Shown here: positions 25,785 through 34,761 of the stretch, piece by piece
How positions within the stretch are numbered: position 1 is the stretch's first letter
How the letters are laid out: the number at the start of each line of letters is the position of its first letter
Assembly (NCBI GenBank): GCA_036501535.1
Contig: DASYAE010000043.1
Coordinates: 37,385 to 101,384 of the forward strand
DNA: 64,000 nucleotides
From: DASYAE01 sp036501535
GTDB lineage: Bacteria; Actinomycetota; Actinomycetes; Streptomycetales; Catenulisporaceae
Direction of reading: 5' to 3'
Made by a program: the position numbers and the translations under genes
The notes under the pieces: generated by a model
What the model was told of the DNA's origin: nothing
Seen by the model: only the letters and a program-made list of their open reading frames with translations
The model's database searches: none

Positions 25785-27349
25785 GCGGCGGCCCCGGAGA
25801 GCTGGCCGGTGGCGGCGTACATCACCGAGTCCTCATCGGCCTCGTCGCGGCCGAGCTCGGCGGTGACCCGGCCCTCCCGCAGCACGATCACGCGGTCGGC
25901 CATGGCCAGCACCTCCGGCAGCTCCGAGGAGATCATCAGCACCGCCATGCCCTCGGCCACGAGGCCGTCCAGGATGCGGTGGACCTCCGCCTTGGTGCCC
26001 ACGTCGATGCCGCGGGTGGGCTCGTCGATGATCAGCAGGCGCGGCGAGCGGGCCAGCCACTTGCCGAGCACGACCTTCTGCTGGTTGCCGCCGGACAGGG
26101 TGGCGGCCGCGTCGCGCAGCCGGCCGTACTTCACCTGCAGGCGGGCCGTCCAGTCGCCGGCCAGCGCGCTCTCGGCCGAGCGGCGGATCAGGCCGCCGCG
26201 GCGCAGCCGGGCCAGCGAGGCGAGCGCGACGTTCTGCTCGATGCTCAGGTCCATCACCAGGCCCTGCTGGCGCCGGTCCTCCGGGACCAGGGCCATGCCC
26301 GCGGCCATCGCGGCGATCGGGTCGCCGTTGGGCAGCTCCTCGCCGCCGATCCGCACGGTGCCGGCGGTGCGCCGGTCCACGCCGAAGACCGCGCGGGCCA
26401 CCTCGGTGCGGCCGGCGCCGACGAGCCCGGCCAGCGCGACGATCTCCCCGGCGCGCACCGTGAACGAGACGTCGTTGAAGACCCCCCGGCTGGTGAGCGA
26501 CTCGACTTCGAGCACGGTCTCGCCGGGCTCGGTCGGGGACTTGGGGAACAGCGCGGACAGCTCGCGGCCGACCATCGAGCGGATCACGTCGTCCACGGTC
26601 ACCTCGCCGATCAGCGCGGTGCGCACGAAGCGGCCGTCGCGCATGACGGTGACCCGCTGGCAGTTCGCGAAGACCTCCTCGAGGCGGTGCGAGATGAACA
26701 GCACCGCGGCGCCCTGGGAGCGCAGCGTGCGGATCACCGTGAACAGCCGGGCGGCCTCGACGCTGGTCAGCGCTGCGGTCGGCTCGTCCATGACCAGTAC
26801 GCCGGCGCCGAGGCTCAGCGCCTTGGCGATCTCCACGATCTGCTGGTCGGCGACGGACAGGCCGCGGGCCGGGCGGCGCGGGTCGAGCTCGACGCCGAGC
26901 CGGGCGAAGATCGCGGCGGTCTCGTCGTTCATGGCGCCGCGGTCGATCCGGCGGCCGCCGCGCAGCGGCTGGCGGCTCATGAAGATGTTCTCCGCGACGG
27001 TCAGGTCCGGGAACAGCGACGGCTCCTGGTAGATGATCGACACGCCGGCGTCGCGGGCCTCGGCCGGGCCGCCGAACAGCACCTCGCGGCCGTCGATCGT
27101 CAGCGTCCCCTCGTCCGCCAGGTAGACTCCGCCGAGGATCTTGACCAGGGTGGACTTGCCCGCGCCGTTCTCGCCGAGCAGCGCGTGCGCCTCGCCCGGG
27201 TAGAGGGTGATCGACCCGTCGTCGAGCGCGTGCACGGCGCCGAACCGCTTGGCGGCCCCCTCCAGCACGAGCCGCGGTTCCGGCTCGGCCCCTGCTCCGG
27301 CGTGCGGGGCGGGCCCGGCGCCGGGTGCGGGATTGTCGGTCTCGGGCAT
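25781..27349 (-). CDS. rhaT: Rhamnose ABC transporter ATP-binding protein
   Basis: A 522-residue tandem ABC ATPase of the CUT2 class. The first domain has an intact Walker A ('GENGAGKST') and Walker B ('VLVMDEPTAALT'). The second has the usual degenerate Walker A ('GLVGAGRTEVA'), but a full signature 'LSGGNQQKVVLGKWLA' and 'LLIIDEPTRGID'. This asymmetry is normal in the family. It is the first gene of the leftward rhamnose operon, directly behind the operator at 27397-27410. Confidence 0.92.
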   Translation of the reverse strand: MPETDNPAPGAGPAPHAGAGAEPEPRLVLEGAAKRFGAVHALDDGSITLYPGEAHALLGENGAGKSTLVKILGGVYLADEGTLTIDGREVLFGGPAEARDAGVSIIYQEPSLFPDLTVAENIFMSRQPLRGGRRIDRGAMNDETAAIFARLGVELDPRRPARGLSVADQQIVEIAKALSLGAGVLVMDEPTAALTSVEAARLFTVIRTLRSQGAAVLFISHRLEEVFANCQRVTVMRDGRFVRTALIGEVTVDDVIRSMVGRELSALFPKSPTEPGETVLEVESLTSRGVFNDVSFTVRAGEIVALAGLVGAGRTEVARAVFGVDRRTAGTVRIGGEELPNGDPIAAMAAGMALVPEDRRQQGLVMDLSIEQNVALASLARLRRGGLIRRSAESALAGDWTARLQVKYGRLRDAAATLSGGNQQKVVLGKWLARSPRLLIIDEPTRGIDVGTKAEVHRILDGLVAEGMAVLMISSELPEVLAMADRVIVLREGRVTAELGRDEADEDSVMYAATGQLSGAAA

Positions 27350-27707
27350 CGCCGGCCGTCACCTCCGTTCGCCGCCGCGGCTACCGCCGCTGCGCAATGA
27401 AACCTTTCATCCGGCGGCCAACGTAACGAGGCGCCTGAATCGTGTCAAGGGTTCGTTTCTTTCTCGTGACGAGGAACTTTCCGCCGGTTCGCCGGGCCAA
27501 GATCGGGAGCGCGAGCCGGGGCCGGGCGACCGCGCGGCGGCGCGCTGCGGCCCGGCAGGCCGAGCTGAGGCGCGTATTGATACGATTTAATTAAGGCCAC
27601 CGGTGAGCGTCAGCCACCCGATGCGTGCCGCGGCCGACACCGTCTCAGATCCGTCCGGCGGCCGGTCAGAGCAGCCGGACGGTGCGCTGCAACCGCGTCG
27701 ACCCGCG
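27350..27707. other. Intergenic region between rhaT and the LacI regulator gene
   Basis: 358 bp carrying the rhaT promoter and operator (listed separately). It also has an AT-rich patch at 27573-27594 with a CGTAT-TG-ATACG inverted repeat (27573-27584) next to TTAATTAA. The purpose of the second patch, about 220 bp upstream of rhaT and just after the regulator stop, is unknown; it could be an activator site (for example a Crp-type or SARP-independent site) or part of the regulator terminator. No gene was seen. Confidence 0.5.
27397..27448 (-). promoter_or_regulatory. rhaT promoter with LacI-type operator
   Basis: On the minus strand TTGACA (27443-27448) is followed after 17 bp by TACGTT (27420-27425). 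The palindrome ATGAAA-CC-TTTCAT (27397-27410) lies about 9 bp after the -10, over the expected start of transcription. The same word sits in the same place before rhaEW (28904-28917). Repression by the neighbouring LacI-family protein is the simple reading. Confidence 0.8.
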
Positions 27708-28736
27708 TCACGACCGCGGCGCGGCGGCGGGACTGCGGCCGGAGGACTGACGGGTGATCAGCTCCGGCTCCAGCACGACGCGCTGGTGCACGTGCCCCTC
27801 CGCGGCCTCGCCGGTCTCCTCGAGCAGCAGTTCGGCGGCGGTGCGGCCCATCCGCTCGGCCGGCTGGCGCACCGAGGTCAGCGGCACCGCGGCGGCCGAG
27901 GCGAACTCGATGTCGTCGTAGCCGACCAGCGCCAGGTCCTGCGGGATGGCGATGCCGGCCGCGTAGACCGCCTGCAGCACGCCGAGCGCGAGCAGGTCGT
28001 TGGCGCAGAACACCGCGGTGGGCCGGCGGGAGAGGCCCAGCAGCCGGGTGCCGGCCTCCCGCCCCGCGGCGACGTCGAGCCGCGGCGCCTCGATGTGGGT
28101 CAGCGAGTCCTCGGCCAGCCCGTGCCCGGCCAGCGCGGCGAGCACGCCGGTGCGCCGGTCCCGGCACTGCGCCAGGTGCATCGGACCGCTGATGTACGTG
28201 ATCGAGCGGTGGCCGGCGTCCAGCAGGTGGTCCGCGGCCAGCCGCCCGCCGGCCACGTCGTCGACCGAGACCGAACACAGCTCGCCGACCGGGGCGTCCC
28301 GGTCCACCAGCACGAACGGGATCGCGCGGCGGCGGAAGGCGGCGAGGTTCGCGCCGGTAGGGTCGGCCGGGGTGACCAGCACGCCGCGCACCCGCTGCTC
28401 GGCGAACAGCGCGAGGTAGTCGGCCTCCTCGCCCGGGTCCTCGGCGCTGTTGCACAGCATGACGCCGAGCCCGGCGTCCCGGGCGGCCCGCTCGGCGCCC
28501 TTGGCGACCTGCACGAAGAAGGGGTTGCCCATGTCCAGCACGAGCATCGCCACGATCCGGCTGCGCCCGGCCCGCAGCTGCCGGGCCGACTCGCTGCGCA
28601 CGAACCCGAGCAGGTCGATGGCGGCCTGCACCCGCGCCCGGGTCGGCTCGGAGACCAGGTCCGGCCGGTTGATCACATTGGACACCGTGCCGACCGACAC
28701 CCCCGCCTGCCGCGCCACATCCTTGATGCCCACCAT
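27708..28736 (-). CDS. LacI family regulator of rhamnose catabolism
   Basis: A 342-residue repressor. The N-terminal HTH 'IKDVARQAGVSVGTVSNVIN' and hinge helix 'SARQLRAGRS' are classical LacI. The rest is a PBP-I sugar-binding domain ('VAMLVLDMGNPFFVQVAKG' region, 'FCANDLLALGVL', 'LVGYDDIEFASAAAVPLTSV'). The ATG at 28736 opens straight into the HTH, with GGAGGAG about 12 bp upstream. It lies between the two rhamnose transcription units, and all three candidate operators surround it. The inducer is probably rhamnose, rhamnulose or a phosphate of it. Confidence 0.9.
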   Translation of the reverse strand: MVGIKDVARQAGVSVGTVSNVINRPDLVSEPTRARVQAAIDLLGFVRSESARQLRAGRSRIVAMLVLDMGNPFFVQVAKGAERAARDAGLGVMLCNSAEDPGEEADYLALFAEQRVRGVLVTPADPTGANLAAFRRRAIPFVLVDRDAPVGELCSVSVDDVAGGRLAADHLLDAGHRSITYISGPMHLAQCRDRRTGVLAALAGHGLAEDSLTHIEAPRLDVAAGREAGTRLLGLSRRPTAVFCANDLLALGVLQAVYAAGIAIPQDLALVGYDDIEFASAAAVPLTSVRQPAERMGRTAAELLLEETGEAAEGHVHQRVVLEPELITRQSSGRSPAAAPRS

Positions 28737-28806
28737 GCGCGCCAAGGCCGCTCCTCCACGCCGAAAGCCAGGGGTCCGCGCCTCGCCGCGGACCGTACCG
28801 GCACAC

Positions 28807-28835
28807 ATAGTAAGCCCTCGCGTTGAAAGGCTTCA
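28807..28835 (-). promoter_or_regulatory. Possible promoter and weak operator of the LacI gene
   Basis: TGAAAGGCTTCA (28824-28835) matches the outer bases of the two stronger rhamnose operators (TGAA....TTCA) but is less symmetric inside. On the minus strand a TACTAT -10 (28807-28812) lies 11 bp downstream of it, so the repeat would fall in the -35/spacer area. Autoregulation is inferred. Confidence 0.45.
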
Positions 28836-28868
28836 GTTCCCGGGCCCGGCGCACCGGTGACCTTGGCC

Positions 28869-28917
28869 TTGACAGGGTCCGGTGCGGCGCCTAGGTTACG
28901 GCGATGAAACGATTCAT
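28869..28917 (+). promoter_or_regulatory. rhaEW promoter with LacI-type operator
   Basis: TTGACA (28869-28874), a 17-bp spacer and TAGGTT (28892-28897) are followed 6 bp later by ATGAAACGATTCAT (28904-28917), a near-perfect palindrome with a central CG as in LacI sites. The layout mirrors the rhaT promoter. It would control rhaEW-rhaB-lutABC. Confidence 0.8.
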
Positions 28918-29007
28918 GATTGGCGACTGGAGACTCAGGGCGAGTCACCATACCGCGCGCGGCGGCCACGGCGACCGGCGCGCGGCGACGAGGGCGGAGC
29001 GAGAGCC

Positions 29008-31086
29008 ATGGGCGAAGCAGGGCGGGGCGGGGCCGAAGAGACGATCAGGACCCTGCTGGAACGGTCGAACCGGCTGGGCGCGGACCCGCGGAACACGAAC
29101 TACGCCGGCGGCAACACCTCGGCGAAGGGCCGCGCGGCCGACCCGGTGACCGGTGCGGACGCCGAGCTGATGTGGGTCAAGGGCTCCGGCGGCGACCTGG
29201 GCACGCTGACCGCGCCGGGTCTGACCGCACTGCGGCTGGACCGGCTGCGCGCGCTGGTCGATGTGTATCCGGGCGCCGAGCGCGAGGACGAGATGGTCGG
29301 GGCGTTCGACTACTGCCTGCACGGCCGCGGCGGGGCGGCGCCCTCGATCGACACCGCGATGCACGGGCTCGTGGACGCCGCGCACGTCGATCATCTGCAC
29401 CCTGACTCCGGCATCGCGCTGGCCGCCGCGGCCGACGGCGAGAAGCTCACGCACGAGTGCTTCGGCGACACGGTGGCCTGGGTCCCGTGGCGGCGCCCGG
29501 GTTTCCAGCTCGGCCTGGACATCGCGGCGATCAAGCAGGCGAACCCGCAGGCCATCGGGTGCGTCCTCGGCGGGCACGGGATCACCGCGTGGGGCGAGAC
29601 CAGCGCAGAGTGCGAAGAGCGCTCGCTGCACATCATCCGGACCGCCGAGAAGTTCCTCGCCGAGCGCGGCAACACAGAGCCCTTCGGCCCGATGCTGACC
29701 GGATACGAGGCGCTGCCCGAGCGCGATCGGCACGAGCGCGCGGCCGCCCTCGCGCCGATCATCAGGGGCCTGGCCTCGACCGACGCGGCCGCCGCCCGGC
29801 CCGGATCGGGCCTGCTCGGCCACTACACCGACAGCGAGGCCGTGCTCGACTTCCTCGCCCGCGCCGAGCACCCGCGGCTGGCCGCGCTGGGCACCTCGTG
29901 CCCGGACCACTTCCTGCGCACCAAGGTCCGCCCGCTGCTGCTGGACCTGCCCGCCGACGCTCCGCTGGAGGACGCCGTGGCGCGCCTCAAGGAGCTGCAC
30001 GCCGAGTACCGCGCCGAGTACGAGGCCTACTATCAGCGCCACGCGACCGCGGACTCCCCCGCGATGCGCGGCGCGGACCCGGCGATCGTGCTGGTCCCCG
30101 GCGTCGGCATGTTCTCCTTCGGCCGGGACAAGCAGACCGCGCGCGTCGCCGGCGAGTTCTTCGTCAACGCGATCAACGTGATGCGCGGCGCGGAGTCGGT
30201 CTCCCGCTACCAGCCGATCGACGAGGCGGAGAAGTTCCGCATCGAGTACTGGGCGCTGGAGGAGGCCAAGCTGCGCCGGATGCCCGCGCCCAAGCCGCTG
30301 GCCGGCCGGATCGCCCTGGTCACCGGCGGCGGCAGCGGCATCGGCCGGGCCACCGCGCGCCGCCTCGCCGCGGAGGGCGCCTGCATTGTGGTCGCAGACC
30401 TCGACGAGAAGGGCGCAGCCGAGACCGCGGCGCAGATCGGCAATGCGGACAGGGCGGTCGCGGTGACCGTCAACGTGACCGAAGAGGCCCGGATCATCGA
30501 GGCCTTCAAAGCCGCCGCGCTGGCGTTCGGCGGCGTGGACCTGGTGGTCAACAACGCCGGCATCTCGATCTCCAAGCCGCTGCTGGAGACCACCACCGAG
30601 GACTGGGACAAGCAGCACGACATCATGGCCCGGGGGTCCTTCCTGGTCTCCCGCGAGGCGGCACGGGTCATGACCGACCAAGGCCTCGGCGGCGACATCG
30701 TCTACATCGTCTCGAAGAACGCGGTCTTCGCAGGGCCCAACAACATCGCGTATTCGGCCACGAAGGCGGACCAGGCGCACCAGGTGCGGCTGCTGGCCGC
30801 CGAGCTAGGCGCGCACGGCATCCGGGTCAACGGCGTCAACCCGGACGGCGTGGTGCGCGGCTCGGGCATCTTCGCCGGCGGCTGGGGCGCGCAGCGCGCC
30901 GCGGTCTACGGAGTGCCCGAGGAGAAGCTCGGCGAGTTCTACGCCAAGCGCACCCTGCTCGGCCGCGAGGTGCTGCCCGAAAACGTGGCCAACGCGGTCT
31001 TCGCACTCACCGGCGGTGACCTGACTCACACCACCGGGCTGCACATCCCGGTGGACGCGGGCGTCGCGGCCGCGTTCCTGCGCTAG
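29008..31086 (+). CDS. rhaEW: Bifunctional rhamnulose-1-phosphate aldolase / lactaldehyde dehydrogenase (RhaD-ADH fusion)
   Basis: A 692-residue fusion. The N-terminal class II aldolase (about 1-400) has 'NTNYAGGNTSAKGR' and the zinc site 'HVDHLHPDSG'. It splits L-rhamnulose-1-phosphate into DHAP and L-lactaldehyde. The C-terminal short-chain dehydrogenase (about 428-690) has 'IALVTGGGSGIGRATARRL', 'LVVNNAGISISKP' and the catalytic Tyr-x3-Lys in 'AYSATKADQAHQ'. It oxidises lactaldehyde to L-lactate. The ATG at 29008 is preferred to an earlier in-frame codon that would lie inside the operator. This is the RhaEW arrangement, also annotated as rhaD. It leads the rightward operon. Confidence 0.92.
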   Translation: MGEAGRGGAEETIRTLLERSNRLGADPRNTNYAGGNTSAKGRAADPVTGADAELMWVKGSGGDLGTLTAPGLTALRLDRLRALVDVYPGAEREDEMVGAFDYCLHGRGGAAPSIDTAMHGLVDAAHVDHLHPDSGIALAAAADGEKLTHECFGDTVAWVPWRRPGFQLGLDIAAIKQANPQAIGCVLGGHGITAWGETSAECEERSLHIIRTAEKFLAERGNTEPFGPMLTGYEALPERDRHERAAALAPIIRGLASTDAAAARPGSGLLGHYTDSEAVLDFLARAEHPRLAALGTSCPDHFLRTKVRPLLLDLPADAPLEDAVARLKELHAEYRAEYEAYYQRHATADSPAMRGADPAIVLVPGVGMFSFGRDKQTARVAGEFFVNAINVMRGAESVSRYQPIDEAEKFRIEYWALEEAKLRRMPAPKPLAGRIALVTGGGSGIGRATARRLAAEGACIVVADLDEKGAAETAAQIGNADRAVAVTVNVTEEARIIEAFKAAALAFGGVDLVVNNAGISISKPLLETTTEDWDKQHDIMARGSFLVSREAARVMTDQGLGGDIVYIVSKNAVFAGPNNIAYSATKADQAHQVRLLAAELGAHGIRVNGVNPDGVVRGSGIFAGGWGAQRAAVYGVPEEKLGEFYAKRTLLGREVLPENVANAVFALTGGDLTHTTGLHIPVDAGVAAAFLR

Positions 31087-31100
31087 CCCGGGCCGCCGAG

Positions 31101-32525
31101 GTGAGTACGACGACGAACACGGCCGGGGCCCACGCGTTCGCGGCCGTGGACCTCGGCGCGTCCAGCGGCCGGGTGATCAGGGGACTGATCTCAGCGGACC
31201 GGCTGGAGACGGCCGAGGTGCACCGGTTCCCCAACACGCCGCTGAGCGGTAAGGACCCGGCCGGCAGAGACGTGGTCGGCACGCTGCGCTGGGACTTCGC
31301 AGCACTCGAGCACGGCGCGCGCGAGGGCCTGCGGCTGGCCGGCCCCATCGAAGGCATCGGCATCGATTCCTGGGCCGTCGACTTCGGCCTGCTAGACGCG
31401 GCGGGCGAGCTGATCGCGAACCCGGTCCACTACCGCGACCGGCGCACGGAAGGCGTGCCGGAGCAGGTTTTCACCCGCATCCCCGCACGGCGCCTGTACG
31501 AGATCACCGGTATCCAGAACCAGCCGTTCAACACGATTCACCAGCTCGCCGCGGCGCGCGACACCGCCGAGTTCGCCGCGGCGCAACGGATCCTGATGAT
31601 CCCGGACCTGTTGGCCTACCGGCTCTCCGGCCTCGCAGGCACCGAAGTCACCAACGCCTCGACCACCGGGATGCTCGACCCGGCGGCGCGCAGCTGGTCG
31701 GCCGAGATCGCCGCGGCGGTCGGCATCGACACGGGCATGTTCCCGCCGCTGCGCGAGCCCGGCGAACCGGCCGGCATCGACGCGGACAGCGGCGCACCGC
31801 TCTACGTGGTCGGCTCGCACGACACGGCCTCGGCGGTCGCGGCGGTCCCGGCGCTCGACCGGAACTTCGCCTACATATCGTCCGGCACCTGGTCGCTGGT
31901 CGGCGTCGAGCTGACCGCGCCGGTGCTGACCAAGGCCTCGCGCGCGGCCAACTTCACCAACGAGCTCGGAGTGGACGGCACGGTCCGGTACCTGCGCAAT
32001 GTCATGGGCCTGTGGCTGCTACAGGAGTGCCTGCGCACCTGGAACAAGGAATCGCAGCTGGCTGAGCTGCTGGAGGCCGCCGCGAGCGCGACGCCGCGCA
32101 GATCGGTCGTCGACGCGGCAGACCCGGTCTTCCTCGCCCCCGGCGACATGCCCGCACGCATCGCAAAGGCCTGCCTCGAGGCCGACCAGCCCGCGCCCCG
32201 CGACGAGCCCGAGACCGTGCGCTGCATCCTCGATTCCCTGGCGGAGGCGTACCGGCGCGCAATCGACGAGGCCGCGCGGCTCTCCGGCCAACGCGTCGAC
32301 ACCGTGCACATCGTCGGCGGCGGAGCCCGCAACGAACTGCTGTGCCAGCTGACCGCGGACGCCACCGGCCTGCCGGTCATCGCAGGCCCCGAAGAGGCCG
32401 CCGCAATCGGCAACCTCCTGGTGCAGGCCCGTGCCGCCGGGGCGATCAGCGGCGGCCTGCCCGAACTGCGGTCCCTGGTCGCCCGAACCCAGCCGCTGCG
32501 CCGATTCGAGCCCTCATGCGGGTAG
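31101..32525 (+). CDS. rhaB: Rhamnulokinase
   Basis: A 474-residue FGGY kinase phosphorylating L-rhamnulose at O1. 'FAAVDLGASSGRVIRGL' is the RhaB-type phosphate motif (DLGASSGR), 'GIDSWAVDFGLLD' the usual second block, and 'YISSGTWSLVGVEL' and 'HIVGGGARNELLCQL' the ATP site. GTG start at 31101, 14 bp after rhaEW. Its end overlaps lutA by 10 bp. Confidence 0.93.
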   Translation: MSTTTNTAGAHAFAAVDLGASSGRVIRGLISADRLETAEVHRFPNTPLSGKDPAGRDVVGTLRWDFAALEHGAREGLRLAGPIEGIGIDSWAVDFGLLDAAGELIANPVHYRDRRTEGVPEQVFTRIPARRLYEITGIQNQPFNTIHQLAAARDTAEFAAAQRILMIPDLLAYRLSGLAGTEVTNASTTGMLDPAARSWSAEIAAAVGIDTGMFPPLREPGEPAGIDADSGAPLYVVGSHDTASAVAAVPALDRNFAYISSGTWSLVGVELTAPVLTKASRAANFTNELGVDGTVRYLRNVMGLWLLQECLRTWNKESQLAELLEAAASATPRRSVVDAADPVFLAPGDMPARIAKACLEADQPAPRDEPETVRCILDSLAEAYRRAIDEAARLSGQRVDTVHIVGGGARNELLCQLTADATGLPVIAGPEEAAAIGNLLVQARAAGAISGGLPELRSLVARTQPLRRFEPSCG

Positions 32526-33253
32526 CCCTGTTCGTCACCTGCGTCAACGATCTGGCCTTCCCGCAGACCGGCCGGGCGACCGTGACACTGCTCGAACGAC
32601 TCGGCGTCGAAGTCGGCTTCCCCGAAGCACAGACATGTTGCGGCCAGATGCAGTACAACACCGGATATCCCGCCCAGGCAGCCCCACTCGCAAAGAAGTT
32701 CGCCCGGGACATGGCCGGTTACGACGCGGTCGTCATTCCCTCAGGCTCCTGCGGCGCATTCGTCCGGCACGTACACCCCAAACTCGCGCAGTCCCCCACC
32801 GAGTTGCCGCCAGTCTACGAACTCACCGAATTCCTCACCGACGCCCTGAAGGCCGAGGACGTCGGCGCCTACTTCCCGCACCGCGTCACGTACCACCCGA
32901 CCTGCCACTCCAGCCGGCTGCTAGGCCTCGGCGACCGGCCGCTCCGCCTGCTGCGCGCCGTCGAAGGTCTCGAACTCGTAGATCTGCCCGCGGCCGAGGA
33001 GTGTTGCGGCTTCGGCGGCACGTTCAGCGTGAAGAACCCGGACGTCTCCGCCGCCATGGGCCGCGACAAGATCGCCCATGCACAAGACAGCAGCGCGGAT
33101 TACCTGGCCGCCGCAGACAATTCCTGCCTGATGCACCTAGGCGGGATAGCCCGGCGCGGCCGCTCCCCCCTCCGAACCATCCACCTGGCCGAGATCCTGG
33201 CCGCCATAAAGCAGACGAAGGAAACGAAGGAGAACAAGGGGGCCATCCGTTGA
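32516..33253 (+). CDS. lutA: L-lactate oxidation complex protein LutA, Fe-S oxidoreductase
   Basis: A 245-residue protein with the two cysteine-rich CCG domains ('EAQTCCGQMQYNTG' and 'AEECCGFGGTFSVKN') that bind a 4Fe-4S-type cofactor. With LutB and LutC it oxidises L-lactate to pyruvate in the cytoplasm. ATG 32516 is inside the 3' end of rhaB. Its C-terminus 'KQTKETKENKGAIR' is a hydrophilic tail, and the stop overlaps lutB (TTGA). Confidence 0.92.
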   Translation: MRVALFVTCVNDLAFPQTGRATVTLLERLGVEVGFPEAQTCCGQMQYNTGYPAQAAPLAKKFARDMAGYDAVVIPSGSCGAFVRHVHPKLAQSPTELPPVYELTEFLTDALKAEDVGAYFPHRVTYHPTCHSSRLLGLGDRPLRLLRAVEGLELVDLPAAEECCGFGGTFSVKNPDVSAAMGRDKIAHAQDSSADYLAAADNSCLMHLGGIARRGRSPLRTIHLAEILAAIKQTKETKENKGAIR

Positions 33254-34761
33254 GCGGATCCGCGACCTACATCGGCATGCCTTCCTTCCCGCAGGCAGCA
33301 AAGCAGTCGACGAAGAACGCGCAGCTGCGGGCGAATCTGACCCGCGCGACGCACACGATCCGCGACAAGCGCGCCCGAGCCGTCGCCGAGCTCGAAGACT
33401 GGGAACAGCTGCGCCAGGCCGGCCGGGCGATCAAGGACCACACCCTGCGCAACCTGGACGCCTACCTCCTCCAGGTCGAGCAGGCGGTCACCGAGGCAGG
33501 CGGCACCGTGCACTGGGCCCGCGACGCCGCCGAGGCCAACCGGATCGTCGCCGACCTGGTCAAGGCCACCGGGCAAGACGAGGCGCTCAAGGTCAAGTCC
33601 ATGGCCACCCAGGAGATCGGCCTCAACGAGGCCCTGGCCGCCGAAGGCATCTCAGCCTACGAAACCGACCTGGCCGAGCTGATCGTCCAGCTCGGCGACG
33701 ACCGCCCCTCGCACATCCTGGTCCCGGCGATCCACAAGAACCGTACCGAGATCCGCGAGATCTTCAGCACGCAGATGAGCCGCTGGGGCCGCCCCGCCCC
33801 GAAGGAGCTGACCGACCGCCCGGCAGAACTAGCCGAAGCAGCGCGGCTGCACCTGCGCGAGAAGTTCCTCCGCGCAAAAGTCGGCATCTCCGGCGCCAAC
33901 TTCATCGTCGCGGAGACCGGAACCCTGCTCGTAGTCGAGTCCGAGGGCAACGGCCGCATGTGCCTGACCCTGCCGGAGACCCTGATCTCGGTAGTCGGCA
34001 TCGAGAAGATCGTGCCGACCTGGCGCGACCTCGAAGTCTTCCTCCAACTGCTCCCGCGCTCCTCGACCGCGGAGCGGATGAACCCGTACACGTCGATGTG
34101 GACCGGCACGACCACCAAAGACGGCCCGAAGGCCTTCCACCTGGTCCTCCTCGACAACGGCCGCACCCGCGCCCTGGCAGATCAAGTCGGCCGCCAGGCC
34201 CTGCGCTGCATCCGCTGCTCGGCCTGCCTCAACGTCTGCCCGGTCTACGAACGCGCCGGCGGCCACGCATACGGCTCGGCATATCCGGGCCCGATCGGCG
34301 CGATCCTGACCCCACAGCTGCGCGGCACCGCCTCCGAGCTGGACGCGTCCCTGCCCTTCGCGTCGACCCTGTGCGGGGCCTGCTACGAGGTTTGCCCCGT
34401 CGCCATCGACATCCCAGAAGTCTTGGTCCACCTCCGCGCCCAGGTAGCAGAACACGCCCCCCACACCCAACAGACTGAATCCTCCATCGCCAACTCTCCT
34501 GAAGCCTCCAAATCTCCCAAATTCCCCAAATCCTCCTCCCACCGCGCCGAACGCGCCGCAATGAAGGCCGCAACCTGGGCCATGACCCACCCGGCCGCCT
34601 ACCGCGCCGCCGAGAACGCCATCCTCATCACGCGCTCCCTCCACCCAAAGCGCTTCCGAGGCCCAGCCCCACAGCCCGCAAAGGCCTGGACCGATTCGCG
34701 CGACCTGCCGGACCTGCCAAAGCAGTCCTTCCGCGCCTGGTGGAAGGAGACCCACCGATGA
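33250..34761 (+). CDS. lutB: Lactate utilization protein LutB, Fe-S protein
   Basis: A 503-residue protein. The LUD domain (about 60-310) is followed by a ferredoxin pair, 'CIRCSACLNVCPVYERAGG' and 'LCGACYEVCPVAIDIP', binding two 4Fe-4S clusters for electron transfer. The start is taken as TTG 33250, overlapping the lutA stop (TTGA), because an AAGGGGG site lies 7 bp upstream and the residues 'SGSATYIGMPSFPQAA' match the start of Streptomyces-type LutB; ATG 33277 is the alternative. Residues about 415-440 form a Ser/Pro/Lys-rich linker. It is coupled to lutC by ATGA. Confidence 0.92.
   Translation: MSGSATYIGMPSFPQAAKQSTKNAQLRANLTRATHTIRDKRARAVAELEDWEQLRQAGRAIKDHTLRNLDAYLLQVEQAVTEAGGTVHWARDAAEANRIVADLVKATGQDEALKVKSMATQEIGLNEALAAEGISAYETDLAELIVQLGDDRPSHILVPAIHKNRTEIREIFSTQMSRWGRPAPKELTDRPAELAEAARLHLREKFLRAKVGISGANFIVAETGTLLVVESEGNGRMCLTLPETLISVVGIEKIVPTWRDLEVFLQLLPRSSTAERMNPYTSMWTGTTTKDGPKAFHLVLLDNGRTRALADQVGRQALRCIRCSACLNVCPVYERAGGHAYGSAYPGPIGAILTPQLRGTASELDASLPFASTLCGACYEVCPVAIDIPEVLVHLRAQVAEHAPHTQQTESSIANSPEASKSPKFPKSSSHRAERAAMKAATWAMTHPAAYRAAENAILITRSLHPKRFRGPAPQPAKAWTDSRDLPDLPKQSFRAWWKETHR

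Noticed and set aside
27603..28826. A 407-residue plus-strand frame over the LacI gene
   Set aside because: It is antisense to a clear LacI repressor and shows no domain or ribosome site.
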